Positions 1 through 6,486 of a stretch of 11,795 nucleotides of DNA are shown in pieces. The translations under genes were made by a program, and so were the position numbers. Position 1 is the stretch's first letter. Every line of letters begins with the position of its first letter. The notes below the pieces were generated by a model that searched no databases, had not been told where the DNA came from, and saw nothing but the letters and a program-made list of their open reading frames with translations. The stretch comes from JAHEME01 sp034435035 (GTDB lineage Bacteria; Chloroflexota; Anaerolineae; Aggregatilineales; UBA3940): assembly GCA_034435035.1 (NCBI GenBank), contig DAOTXW010000070.1, forward strand, positions 1 to 11,795. The letters are read 5' to 3'.

Positions 1-113
1 TGATTGCAGCGGCGGGGACACACCCGGTCCCATCTCGAACCCGGTCGTTAAGCCCGCCAGCGCCGATGATACTCCCGGGGTAGCCCGGCGGGAACGTAGG
101 CCATCGCCAGAGG
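1..113 (+). rRNA. rrf: 5S ribosomal RNA, 5' end cut by window edge
   Basis: The stretch carries the conserved 5S core: the CACACCCGGTCCCATCTCGA loop region, then GGTCGTTAAGC and CGCCGATGATACT. The 3' strand of helix I (ATCGCCAGAGG, ending at 113) pairs with the TGAT at the window start plus bases lying just outside it, so I estimate that about seven 5' nucleotides are missing. 5S RNA is part of the large ribosomal subunit and is normally the last gene of an rRNA operon. The 16S and 23S genes would lie upstream of this window. The 3' end is inferred from the helix pairing. Confidence 0.93.
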
Positions 114-131
114 ACCTTTCCCTTTTTCCCC
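114..131 (+). terminator. possible pyrimidine-rich end of rRNA transcript
   Basis: Directly after the 5S terminal helix comes a T/C-rich run with one block of five T. A GC-rich helix followed by pyrimidines could act as a terminator or a processing site for the rRNA operon. No separate hairpin is seen, so the call is weak. The rest of the gap to the next gene (about 132-273) holds no tRNA or other RNA that I can recognise. Confidence 0.3.
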
Positions 132-194
132 CGGCCTGCCGAATCTCCTTGCTTGCCTCTGATCACCAACCCGATGTGCCCGTCGGATGCCCGG

Positions 195-235
195 TTGCGT
201 CGATTATCTGATCCGACAACAATATCTCCTATAAC
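195..235 (+). promoter_or_regulatory. weak candidate promoter for the patatin/lipoprotein pair
   Basis: Two imperfect possibilities exist. TTGCGT at 195-200 is followed after 17 bp by AACAAT at 218-223. A better -10-like box, TATAAC at 230-235, lacks a good -35. The second would start transcription near 242 and leave about 30 nt before the ATG at 274, which fits that start better than the TTG at 250. Read-through from the rRNA operon is an alternative source of transcription. Confidence 0.28.
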
Positions 236-273
236 AACATGGTAAGGCATTGCGGCCGGGTGGGCTCCATACT

Positions 274-1200
274 ATGCTTAGATTCGATCGGTTCTGGCCA
301 GCTGAACAGGGACTCGTGCTGGGTGGCGGTGGCGCCCGCGGCGGCGCGCATATCGGGGTGCTTCGCGTGCTGCGCGATGCGGGCTACTCCCCCGATATCA
401 TCGTTGGCACCAGCATGGGCGCGCTGATCGCTGTGCTGACTGCCGCAGGTGTCTCCCTGACAGAGATCGAAGACATTCTATGCAGTGCTGATCTGGCCCG
501 TGTTATCTACCCGGATCGAGCCGGCCGCGGACTGATCGGCTCTGATCGCATTCGTGCTCTGCTGGAACGGCATCTGGGCAGCGCTGAACTGCAAGATCTG
601 AATCCTCGCATTGCCGTGATGGCCACCGACCTGCGCAAGCACCAGCGGATTCTCATTGATGGAGGCCCGGCGGTGACTGCGGTTCTGGCATCCATAGCGG
701 TTCCCGGTCTGTTTCCTCCGGTTGAATGGAAGGATTGCCTCCTGGTCGATGGAGGCGTCCTTGACAATGTGCCGACTCAGGCGGCCTATCAGCTTGGGGC
801 TCGAAGTCTGATTGCAGTTGATGTAGGGGGAGGTGAGTGGAACGTCGATTTCGCGCTACAGAACGTAGGGGCACTGAGCAAGCAGATATCCAGAGCGTTG
901 TACTGGCTGCTTGGCCTGTCTCACAGACGCCCTGTGTTTGATGTCTGGGTTCAGTCGGCCATGCTGGTACATGAAGCCATCACCGCCTGTCAGCTCAGCC
1001 AATTTCCCCCGGATATCCTGATCCGTCCCGCGCTGGATGGCATTGGCCTGTTCAGCATGGAGCGCATCCCGGAAGCTATCAGGGCTGGAGAGTCTGCCGG
1101 GCGAGATGTTCAGCGTGAGATCGAGCGCCTCACGCGGCGTGTGCTGCCACGGCGCCGCACACCCCTCAGCACTGTGCCGCTGATGACAATCCAGTTGTGA
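274..1200 (+). CDS. patatin-like phospholipase (RssA/YlbK-type)
   Basis: This is a predicted serine acyl hydrolase of the patatin family, which cleaves acyl esters of phospholipids or similar lipids with a Ser-Asp dyad. The 308-residue product shows the whole family signature: the oxyanion-hole loop GGGGARGG (residues 17-24), the nucleophile elbow GTSMG with Ser47, and the DGG motif with Asp159, followed by LDNVP. No signal peptide or membrane segment is visible, so it should act in the cytosol or at the inner face of the membrane. The length is typical of the small bacterial single-domain patatins. I chose the ATG at 274, which has a G-rich stretch upstream (258-264). An in-frame TTG at 250 would add eight residues. 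The lipoprotein gene follows after 12 bp, so the two are probably cotranscribed. The substrate cannot be read from the sequence. Confidence 0.9.
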   Translation: MLRFDRFWPAEQGLVLGGGGARGGAHIGVLRVLRDAGYSPDIIVGTSMGALIAVLTAAGVSLTEIEDILCSADLARVIYPDRAGRGLIGSDRIRALLERHLGSAELQDLNPRIAVMATDLRKHQRILIDGGPAVTAVLASIAVPGLFPPVEWKDCLLVDGGVLDNVPTQAAYQLGARSLIAVDVGGGEWNVDFALQNVGALSKQISRALYWLLGLSHRRPVFDVWVQSAMLVHEAITACQLSQFPPDILIRPALDGIGLFSMERIPEAIRAGESAGRDVQREIERLTRRVLPRRRTPLSTVPLMTIQL

Positions 1201-1212
1201 GAGGCCGTCAGA

Positions 1213-2388
1213 ATGAGCACTTTCTGGCAGAAGCGACTGACTGTGCGCATGTCCCTGGCGCTGCTGGTTGCCGCTGGTCTCGCCTGTAATCTCCCTGCAG
1301 GGTCTGATGGCCCTTCGGTCTCCATTCAGAATCCAGCCAACGGCAGCGCTCTTCCGGTCGGTCAGCCGGTGGCCGTGGTTGCTGTAGCAGCTGATTCGAC
1401 AGGGCCGGGGATCGCGCGAGTCGAGCTGTTTGCCAACGGCGAATCGGTGAGGGCCCTTGAGTCGCCAACCGGCCCGCTGGATGTGTTTGACACAACACTA
1501 ACTTGGACGCCCTCGCAGGAAGGCGAAGTGACGTTGACGGTGGCTGCCTACCAACCCGACGGGTCGCCCAGTGCCGCCGCTACTATCGTCGTAGAAATTA
1601 TTGGCCTCACTGCCGATTCGACGATGCCTTCCCCTGACGGGATCCCTGCTGAAACTCCAGCCGAATCGGCACAGCCCTCCAGCTCACCGGCGTCACAGGG
1701 GCCCGAAGGGCAGGTCACCGGGCGCGTGGTGGTCGACGCCAATATCCGCTCCGGAGCGGGACCTTATTGCTCGATCGTGGGCGGTGTAGAGACCAATACC
1801 ATCATTAACCTGCTCGAGTACAGCGCTGACCGCCGGTGGCTCAAGACGGATTATGCGGGTCGCACGGGCTGGATATACGCATCATCGGTGGCTCCTCAGG
1901 GAAACACGGCTACGATACCTATCGGCAATGCACGGGGCTGCGAGGGCTGCGGAGATGGCGTCTGCAACCAGGCGGAGAACTGTAACACCTGCCCTGGCGA
2001 CTGTGGTGAATGCTGCGGCAATGGTTCCTGCCAGCCGGAGTTTGGCGAGGACTGTGGCACCTGTCAGGCAGATTGCGGCGCTTGCTGCGGCAACCGGACC
2101 TGTGAGCCTGGGCGCGGCGAATCCTGCTCCACCTGCGCGGAAGACTGCGGTTCGTGCTGTGGCAATGGCCTGTGCGAAGCCGGCCTGGCAGAAACCTGCG
2201 CATCCTGCCCGGCGGATTGCGGCAACTGCTGTGGCAATGGGCTGTGTGAGGAAGACCGTGGGGAAAACTGCGGGACCTGCTCCCGGGATTGTGGTGCCTG
2301 CTGCGGCAACGGCCGCTGCCAGCCGGGCCGTGGCGAAAACTGCACAACCTGCCCCACCGACTGCGGAGTGTGCACCCCTGTCCCATGA
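1213..2388 (+). CDS. lipoprotein with Ig-like, SH3b and cysteine-rich repeat domains
   Basis: This is a predicted surface-anchored protein of unknown function, 391 residues. The N-terminus has basic residues, a hydrophobic stretch (about 13-24) and Cys25 in the context GLACNLP. This is a slightly irregular lipobox of a kind common in Chloroflexota. Residues about 33-126 resemble a bacterial Ig-like beta-sandwich (starts SVSIQNPANGSALPVG, ends TLTVAAYQPDG). Residues 127-166 are a Ser/Pro/Ala-rich linker. Residues about 170-228 form a bacterial SH3 domain (ANIRSGAGPYCSIVGG, WLKTDYAGRTGWI), a fold often linked to cell-wall binding. Residues 246-387 are six tandem cysteine-rich repeats, and only TPVP follows. 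The ATG has TGAGAGG upstream (1197-1204), overlapping the end of the patatin gene, which suggests translational coupling. Domain assignments come from pattern recognition only. Binding or adhesion outside the cell is an inference. Confidence 0.85.
   Translation: MSTFWQKRLTVRMSLALLVAAGLACNLPAGSDGPSVSIQNPANGSALPVGQPVAVVAVAADSTGPGIARVELFANGESVRALESPTGPLDVFDTTLTWTPSQEGEVTLTVAAYQPDGSPSAAATIVVEIIGLTADSTMPSPDGIPAETPAESAQPSSSPASQGPEGQVTGRVVVDANIRSGAGPYCSIVGGVETNTIINLLEYSADRRWLKTDYAGRTGWIYASSVAPQGNTATIPIGNARGCEGCGDGVCNQAENCNTCPGDCGECCGNGSCQPEFGEDCGTCQADCGACCGNRTCEPGRGESCSTCAEDCGSCCGNGLCEAGLAETCASCPADCGNCCGNGLCEEDRGENCGTCSRDCGACCGNGRCQPGRGENCTTCPTDCGVCTPVP
1948..2373 (+). repeat. six tandem cysteine-rich coding repeats (about 72 bp each)
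   Basis: One 22-residue and five 24-residue units follow each other without spacers at the C-terminus of the lipoprotein. The consensus is CGNGxCxxxxGExCxTCxxDCGxC, with six cysteines per unit (36 in all) and a CC pair at every junction. Units differ at the variable positions, so they are diverged repeats and not recent copies. Similar CGNG...CPxDCG units occur in secreted proteins of other bacteria and archaea. Disulfide bonding is likely outside the cell, and metal binding is possible but unproven. Confidence 0.9.
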
Positions 2389-2406
2389 ACCGGGGTGCCC
2401 GCAGCG

Positions 2407-2441
2407 AAAGAGGAGGTCGGACAACCCGACCTCCTCTTTTT
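2407..2441 (+). terminator. intrinsic terminator after the lipoprotein gene
   Basis: A perfect 14-bp stem (2407-2420 with 2426-2439) closes a five-base loop, ACAAC, and ends in a run of T (2436-2441). It lies 18 bp after the lipoprotein stop. On the minus strand the tail is only TTT, so it may also slow transcription coming out of groEL, though less efficiently. Confidence 0.9.
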
Positions 2442-2469
2442 GATCAGAGTTCTGGGTGCGTAGGCAGGG

Positions 2470-4119
2470 CTAGAAGTCCATATCACCCATGCCGCCGCCA
2501 CCCGGCGTCGGCGCAGGCTGCTTCTTCTCAGGCAGATCGGTGATCAGCGCCTCGGTGGTGAGAATCATCCCTGCGATGCTGGCTGCGTTTAGCAGCGCTC
2601 CGCGAGTGACCTTTGCCGGATCGATGATCCCGGCCTTGATCATATCGACGTACTCACCGGTCAGCACATCAAACCCGATATTCTTGCTGCCGCTCTTGGT
2701 ACCATGCTTGCGGCGAACCGTGTCGATGATGACCGCGCCATCCAGGCCGGCGTTGGCTGCCAGTTTGCGCATCGGCGCTTCCAGTGCGGTGCGAACGATG
2801 TTGACGCCGACCTGCTCGTCGGGATCGCCCATCTTCACACCGTCGAGCACTGCCATCGCGTTGATCAGCGCGACGCCGCCTCCGGGGACGATGCCCTCCT
2901 CCACAGCAGCGCGCGTCGCGCTCAGGGCATCCTCAACGCGGTGCTTCTTTTCCTTGAGCTCAACCTCGGTGCCGGCGCCAACCTTGATCACAGCAACGCC
3001 ACCGCTGAGCTTCGCCAGCCGCTCCTGCAGTTTTTCTTTGTCGTAGTCCGACGTGCTCTTCTCAATCTCGACGCGAATCTCCTCCATGCGCCCCTTGATC
3101 GCGTCTTCTTTGCCATGACCGCCGATTATGGTCGTGTCGTTCTTGGTGGAAACCACCTTGTCTGCGCGACCGAGGTCTTCCAGCGACACGCTGTCCAGCG
3201 ACCGGCCGATCTCCTCCGAGATCACGGTGGCGCCCGTCAGCACGGCGATATCCTGCAGCATCGCTTTGCGGCGATCCCCGAAGCCCGGGGCCTTCACCGC
3301 CAGCACATTCAGCATACCGCGCAGCTTATTCAGGACCAGCGTGGCCAATGCCTCGCCATCAACGTCCTCGGCGATGATCACCAGCTCGCGCTTGCCGCGG
3401 TTGAGCAGGCGTTCCAGCACCGGCACCAGGTCCTGGGCCGACGAAATCTTCTTCTCATAGATCAGGATGTGCGGTTCCTGGATCACGGCTTCCAGCGACT
3501 CGTTGCTGGTGACGAAGTACGGGCTGATGTAGCCACGATCAAACTGCATACCATCGACGTACTCGGTCTCAAAGCCGAGGCCCTTGCCTTCTTCCACGGT
3601 GATCACGCCATCTTTGCCGACCTTCTCCATCACCTCGGCAATCAACTCGCCGATCTCGCGATCCTGCGCCGAGATCGAAGCGACATTGGCGATCTCCTCA
3701 CGGGTATCAATATCTACCGACATGTCAAGGATTGCCTGCGCAACCTTGCTGGCGGCAGCTTCGATCCCGTGCTTAACCAGCATCGGGTTGGCGCCGGCTG
3801 CCACAACCTTCAGGCCCTCGGTGACGATCGTGTGAGCCAGGACGGTGGCAGTGGTCGTCCCATCGCCGGCGATGTCGTTGGTCTTAGTGGCGGCTTCCTT
3901 CAACAGCTGGGCACCCATATTCTCATACGGATCCTCCAGCTCGATCTCCTTGGCGACAGTTACCCCGTCATGAGTAATCGTCGGGGCGCCCCATTTCTTG
4001 TCAAGGGCGACATTCCGCCCCTTCGGCCCCAGCGTGGTCGCTACTGCATTGGCGACCTTGTCAACACCTTTCTTCAGGCGGGTACGAGCATCCTCACTGA
4101 AAACGAGCTGCTTGGGCAT
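2470..4119 (-). CDS. groL: chaperonin GroEL (Hsp60)
   Basis: This is the 60-kDa chaperonin subunit, which forms the double-ring ATPase that encloses non-native proteins in the cytosol together with GroES. The product has 549 residues, a normal length. Visible marks are the N-terminal LGPKGRNVALD, the nucleotide-binding GDGTTT (Asp86), the family signature AAVEEGIVPGGG, and a C-terminal tail ending GGGGMGDMDF. That tail is a single GGM-like unit and not the long GGM repeat of E. coli. The ATG has GGGAGG upstream (plus-strand positions 4131-4136), a rather long 11 bases away. It lies 56 bp downstream of groES and is expressed from the same CIRCE-controlled promoter. It converges with the lipoprotein gene. 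Confidence 0.98.
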   Translation of the reverse strand: MPKQLVFSEDARTRLKKGVDKVANAVATTLGPKGRNVALDKKWGAPTITHDGVTVAKEIELEDPYENMGAQLLKEAATKTNDIAGDGTTTATVLAHTIVTEGLKVVAAGANPMLVKHGIEAAASKVAQAILDMSVDIDTREEIANVASISAQDREIGELIAEVMEKVGKDGVITVEEGKGLGFETEYVDGMQFDRGYISPYFVTSNESLEAVIQEPHILIYEKKISSAQDLVPVLERLLNRGKRELVIIAEDVDGEALATLVLNKLRGMLNVLAVKAPGFGDRRKAMLQDIAVLTGATVISEEIGRSLDSVSLEDLGRADKVVSTKNDTTIIGGHGKEDAIKGRMEEIRVEIEKSTSDYDKEKLQERLAKLSGGVAVIKVGAGTEVELKEKKHRVEDALSATRAAVEEGIVPGGGVALINAMAVLDGVKMGDPDEQVGVNIVRTALEAPMRKLAANAGLDGAVIIDTVRRKHGTKSGSKNIGFDVLTGEYVDMIKAGIIDPAKVTRGALLNAASIAGMILTTEALITDLPEKKQPAPTPGGGGMGDMDF

Positions 4120-4151
4120 AGCTGATTGGTCCTCCCTGCTGATAATGGATA

Positions 4152-4171
4152 ATCGCCCGGGGTAGGGCGAT
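4152..4171 (-). other. hairpin between groES and groEL
   Basis: ATCGCCC (4152-4158) and GGGCGAT (4165-4171) form a perfect 7-bp stem with a six-base loop, four bases beyond the groES stop. No T run follows in the direction of transcription, so it does not look like a standard terminator. It may serve as an RNA-processing or stability element that sets the GroES:GroEL ratio. That role is inference. Confidence 0.55.
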
Positions 4172-4175
4172 GCGC

Positions 4176-4478
4176 TCAGTCTTCCAGAATGGCCAGCACA
4201 TCGTTTTCTCTCAGGATCTTCAGTTCTTTACCTGAGAGCTTGATATCTGTCCCTGCATACTTGGCGAACAGAATGCGATCCCCTGCCTTGATATCCATCG
4301 GGATCCGCTCACTGGAGCCTTCCTTGAAGTTCCCCGGGCCTACTGCCAGGACGTGACCCTGTTGAGGTTTCTCCTTGGCTGTCTCAGGGATGAACAGGCC
4401 GCTCTCGGTGCGCAGTTCCTGCTCCAGAGGCTCTACGATGAGCCGGTCTCCCAGCGGACGCAACTTGAGATCTGCCAT
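4176..4478 (-). CDS. groS: co-chaperonin GroES (Hsp10)
   Basis: The 100-residue product caps the GroEL ring and closes the folding chamber. It begins MADLKLRPLGDRLIVEP and contains the mobile loop region (about 20-36, ELRTESGLFIPETAKEKP), the KAGDRILFAKYAGT strand and a C-terminus ending VLAILED, all typical of the family. The start is set by a strong ribosome binding site, AGGAGG, at plus-strand 4488-4493, nine bases before the ATG. An upstream in-frame start at 4523 would run through the CIRCE operator and past the ribosome binding site, and is rejected. It is the first gene of the groESL operon, with its promoter and operator immediately upstream. Confidence 0.98.
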   Translation of the reverse strand: MADLKLRPLGDRLIVEPLEQELRTESGLFIPETAKEKPQQGHVLAVGPGNFKEGSSERIPMDIKAGDRILFAKYAGTDIKLSGKELKILRENDVLAILED

Positions 4479-4487
4479 ACTGATATT

Positions 4488-4493
4488 CCTCCT
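4488..4493 (-). promoter_or_regulatory. ribosome binding site of groES
   Basis: The minus strand reads AGGAGG, a full Shine-Dalgarno core, nine bases before the groES ATG. It decides the start over the longer in-frame reading that begins at 4523. Confidence 0.9.
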
Positions 4494-4516
4494 GACATCG
4501 TATGAACATAGAAGGG

Positions 4517-4543
4517 TTAGCACTCATTGCTGCTGAGTGCCAA
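4517..4543 (-). promoter_or_regulatory. CIRCE operator (HrcA binding site)
   Basis: The inverted repeat TTAGCACTC - 9 bp - GAGTGCCAA matches the CIRCE consensus (TTAGCACTC-N9-GAGTGCTAA) at 17 of 18 arm positions. CIRCE is bound by the repressor HrcA, which releases the groESL promoter on heat shock or when GroEL is titrated by unfolded protein. Here one arm ends on the edge of the -10 box, so bound repressor would cover the transcription start. No hrcA gene lies in this window. Confidence 0.96.
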
Positions 4544-4571
4544 TTATATCCCGCGTTCATTAGATTTCCAT
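4543..4571 (-). promoter_or_regulatory. groESL promoter
   Basis: A perfect -10 box, TATAAT, occurs on the minus strand at 4543-4548 and touches the CIRCE element. No good -35 hexamer is seen at 16-18 bp (the region reads ATGGAA-like), and TTATGG lies at 19 bp. Transcription would begin inside the CIRCE spacer or arm, giving a leader of about 50-60 nt. The weak -35 is unexpected for a strongly expressed operon. Confidence 0.8.
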
Positions 4572-4601
4572 AAGAAAACGGCATTGCCCAAAGCTGGCCG
4601 G

Positions 4602-6380
4602 CTAACCGGGCGGCGCAGGTGGGGGAACATCCTGGCGTGGGCGGAACTGCGTCTGCTTCCAGGGTGCGAACCGATCGCGCAGCTGCAGCCGCTGGTACTT
4701 GCCAGTTGCGGTGACCGGCACCTCTGTCCCGAAGATCACCACTTTGGGGCTCTTTTCGAAAGTCAGACGCGAGCGGCAGTAAGCCAGCACGGATTCCTCG
4801 CTGAGCGAGGCGCCCGGCGCCGGAACGACATAAGCGCCGATTTCCTCACCATAGTAGGTGTTCTCAAACGCGACGGCCAGCGCCACCTTCACCCCCGGGA
4901 TTTCCAGCAGCACTTCTTCTATATCAAATGGCGAGAACTTCACCCCGCCCCGGTTAATCAGCTCCTTCAGCCGCCCGGTGATGAAGAAGAACGGCCGGCC
5001 CTGTTCATCCAGCTCGAAGAATCCCTCGTCTCCGGAGCGGAACCATCCGAACCGAAATGTCTCCGCGTTAGCCTCTGGCCGATGATAATAGTAGCGCATG
5101 ACGTTGTGCCCGCGAATGCAGATCTCCCCACGCTCGCCGGGCCCAAGCTGCACTCCCGATCCTGATGAGTCGAAAATCGCCATCTCATTGGGCCGGATCG
5201 GGACTCCAATGGACGGATAGCCGAAGTCCTGCATCCAGTGACGATGCTCCGCCGGGGTGAGATCGATTGGCAGAAAGCACGAGTAGCAGGTGGTTTCACT
5301 CAGCCCATAGCCATGCACAACGGGAAATCCGAACCGCTCTTCAAAAGCGGTAGCCAGCGAAACGGCCAGTGTCCCCGCACCACAGATCAGATGGCGGAAT
5401 GCGCTCAGATCGCTGCGGCTGATACCTTCCCCCCAGATGCTGCCTCCGCGCTCCTGCGCGACCTCAGCATACTCCAGGCTGAACTGAAGCAGGGTAGGGA
5501 CCACACTGACGATCTGGACCTGCTCCCGTGCCAGCCGCTCCCAGAAGTGGCTGGAAGAATACGCGCGGTTCAAGACCACACTGGCGCCGGCGAGCAGGGG
5601 TGTTATCAAGGTCACGACGATCCCATTCACGTGGTGGACCGGCAGGACGCACATCAGCCGGTCGCCGGCAGCGATTCCGTGCCATTCGGCAATGCCGAGG
5701 GCGTCAACCAGCAGATTGTAGTGCGTGAGCACCACGCCCTTGGGGCTGCCGGTGGTTCCGCTGGTGTAAACCAACAGGGCATCGTCCTCCAGAGACACTG
5801 TCTCGGCAGGTGTAAACGCTGTGGGGTACTGCGCAGATGCCTGCTGGAGATGGCGAAAGCCTGCCTGAGGCTCGCCACCCATCTGCACGATCTCCCGGAT
5901 ACGGGCTGCAGGGTCCTGGCCTCCGACAAGCCGCGCTGCACGCTCCAGATGCTCGGGCCTTGCCAGCAGCGCCACTGCCTCGCTGTTGCGAAGGATATAC
6001 CCGATTCGGTCGTCGTCCTCCGTCACGTTCTGCGGGGCGATAGCTGCCCCTATCTTCCAGCAAGCAAACATGACCAGCACCGTATCAGCGTGGTTGTAGG
6101 CGATCGTGGCCACGCGATCGCCGCGCCGGACACCCAGCCCGTGGCTGAGGAATCCCGCAATCTGATTGACACGCTGGTTGAAATCTGCGAAAGAGAATTC
6201 TTCCCGCACTCCCTCTGCATCGTAGTGGATGAGCCAGATCCGATGCGCCGACTCCGCAGCCCGGCGATCCAGGAGATCGCCCAGGCTGTTGTAGGGCACC
6301 ATGTACGCATCTGGTGGAAGGTCGCGGTACGTGCGGGCGGCGCGGATATTTTGCAGTGTCACTGCGTCGGGGTCGAACAC
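4602..6380 (-). CDS. acyl-CoA synthetase / AMP-dependent ligase (ANL superfamily)
   Basis: This is a predicted adenylate-forming enzyme that activates a carboxylic acid with ATP to an acyl-AMP and then, most likely, to a CoA thioester. The 592-residue product shows the core motifs in order: TSGTTGSPKG (206-215, phosphate loop), GYGLSETT (357-364), FRSGD (447-451, ribose-binding Asp), the hinge GRLKELINRGG (469-479) and TGK with the catalytic Lys561. It lacks a fused carrier or condensation domain, so it is a stand-alone ligase. The substrate is unknown: fatty, aromatic and other acids are all possible. I chose the GTG at 6380 because GGAGG (plus 6387-6391) lies six bases upstream. A GTG at 6398 would add six residues but has no such site. 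The gene ends about 60 bp before the groESL promoter box and points the same way, but groESL has its own control. Confidence 0.92.
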   Translation of the reverse strand: MFDPDAVTLQNIRAARTYRDLPPDAYMVPYNSLGDLLDRRAAESAHRIWLIHYDAEGVREEFSFADFNQRVNQIAGFLSHGLGVRRGDRVATIAYNHADTVLVMFACWKIGAAIAPQNVTEDDDRIGYILRNSEAVALLARPEHLERAARLVGGQDPAARIREIVQMGGEPQAGFRHLQQASAQYPTAFTPAETVSLEDDALLVYTSGTTGSPKGVVLTHYNLLVDALGIAEWHGIAAGDRLMCVLPVHHVNGIVVTLITPLLAGASVVLNRAYSSSHFWERLAREQVQIVSVVPTLLQFSLEYAEVAQERGGSIWGEGISRSDLSAFRHLICGAGTLAVSLATAFEERFGFPVVHGYGLSETTCYSCFLPIDLTPAEHRHWMQDFGYPSIGVPIRPNEMAIFDSSGSGVQLGPGERGEICIRGHNVMRYYYHRPEANAETFRFGWFRSGDEGFFELDEQGRPFFFITGRLKELINRGGVKFSPFDIEEVLLEIPGVKVALAVAFENTYYGEEIGAYVVPAPGASLSEESVLAYCRSRLTFEKSPKVVIFGTEVPVTATGKYQRLQLRDRFAPWKQTQFRPRQDVPPPAPPG

Positions 6381-6386
6381 TGTAGA

Positions 6387-6391
6387 CCTCC
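6387..6391 (-). promoter_or_regulatory. ribosome binding site deciding the ligase start
   Basis: GGAGG on the minus strand sits six bases before the GTG at 6378-6380, ideal spacing. It favours this start over the in-frame GTG at 6396-6398. Confidence 0.7.
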
Positions 6392-6423
6392 ATGGCACTC
6401 TATGCTCATCTCAGAGCTGGCGC

Positions 6424-6440
6424 GGGGGGCAATGCCCCCC
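6424..6440 (-). other. perfect GC hairpin upstream of the ligase gene
   Basis: GGGGGGC and GCCCCCC form a perfect 7-bp stem with a three-base loop, and no T run follows on either strand. It lies between the tmRNA gene and the ligase start. It could be a second, T-less stop signal for ssrA or part of the ligase leader. I see no good promoter hexamers between it and the ligase start. Confidence 0.55.
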
Positions 6441-6455
6441 ACCTGACAAGCAGAA

Positions 6456-6478
6456 GGCCCCCGCCTGTGGCGGAGGCC
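6456..6478 (-). terminator. probable terminator hairpin of ssrA
   Basis: A 10-bp GC-rich stem (6456-6465 with 6469-6478) with a three-base loop begins nine bases beyond the tmRNA 3' end. The one imperfect position is a G-U pair when read as minus-strand RNA but an A-C mismatch as plus-strand RNA, which points to the minus-strand transcript. The bases after it read TTCTGCTTGT, a poor T tract, so termination may be partial. Confidence 0.55.
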
Positions 6479-6486
6479 CCCGGTAA

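Noticed and set aside
250..273. TTG start for the patatin at 250
   Set aside because: It adds eight residues before the family core and would leave almost no leader from the better -10 candidate. The ATG at 274 is preferred, though not proven.
1948..2373. CRISPR-like or satellite repeat
   Set aside because: Units are contiguous, without spacers, diverged at the DNA level and kept in one reading frame with conserved Cys. They are protein repeats.
1853..2501. Several long frames on both strands across the cysteine-repeat region
   Set aside because: They result from the 72-bp periodicity of the repeats. Only the lipoprotein frame has a signal peptide, domains and a coupled start.
2704..4125. 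Open reading frame of 473 codons on the plus strand
   Set aside because: It lies antisense to groL, which matches GroEL over its full length. The frame is a by-product of GC-rich codon structure.
4479..4523. Fifteen-residue N-terminal extension of GroES
   Set aside because: It would be encoded by the ribosome binding site and CIRCE operator. The standard start with AGGAGG nine bases upstream gives a normal GroES.
5238..6446. Open reading frame of 402 codons on the plus strand
   Set aside because: It is antisense to the ligase gene, which carries all conserved ANL motifs. The antisense product has no recognisable domain.
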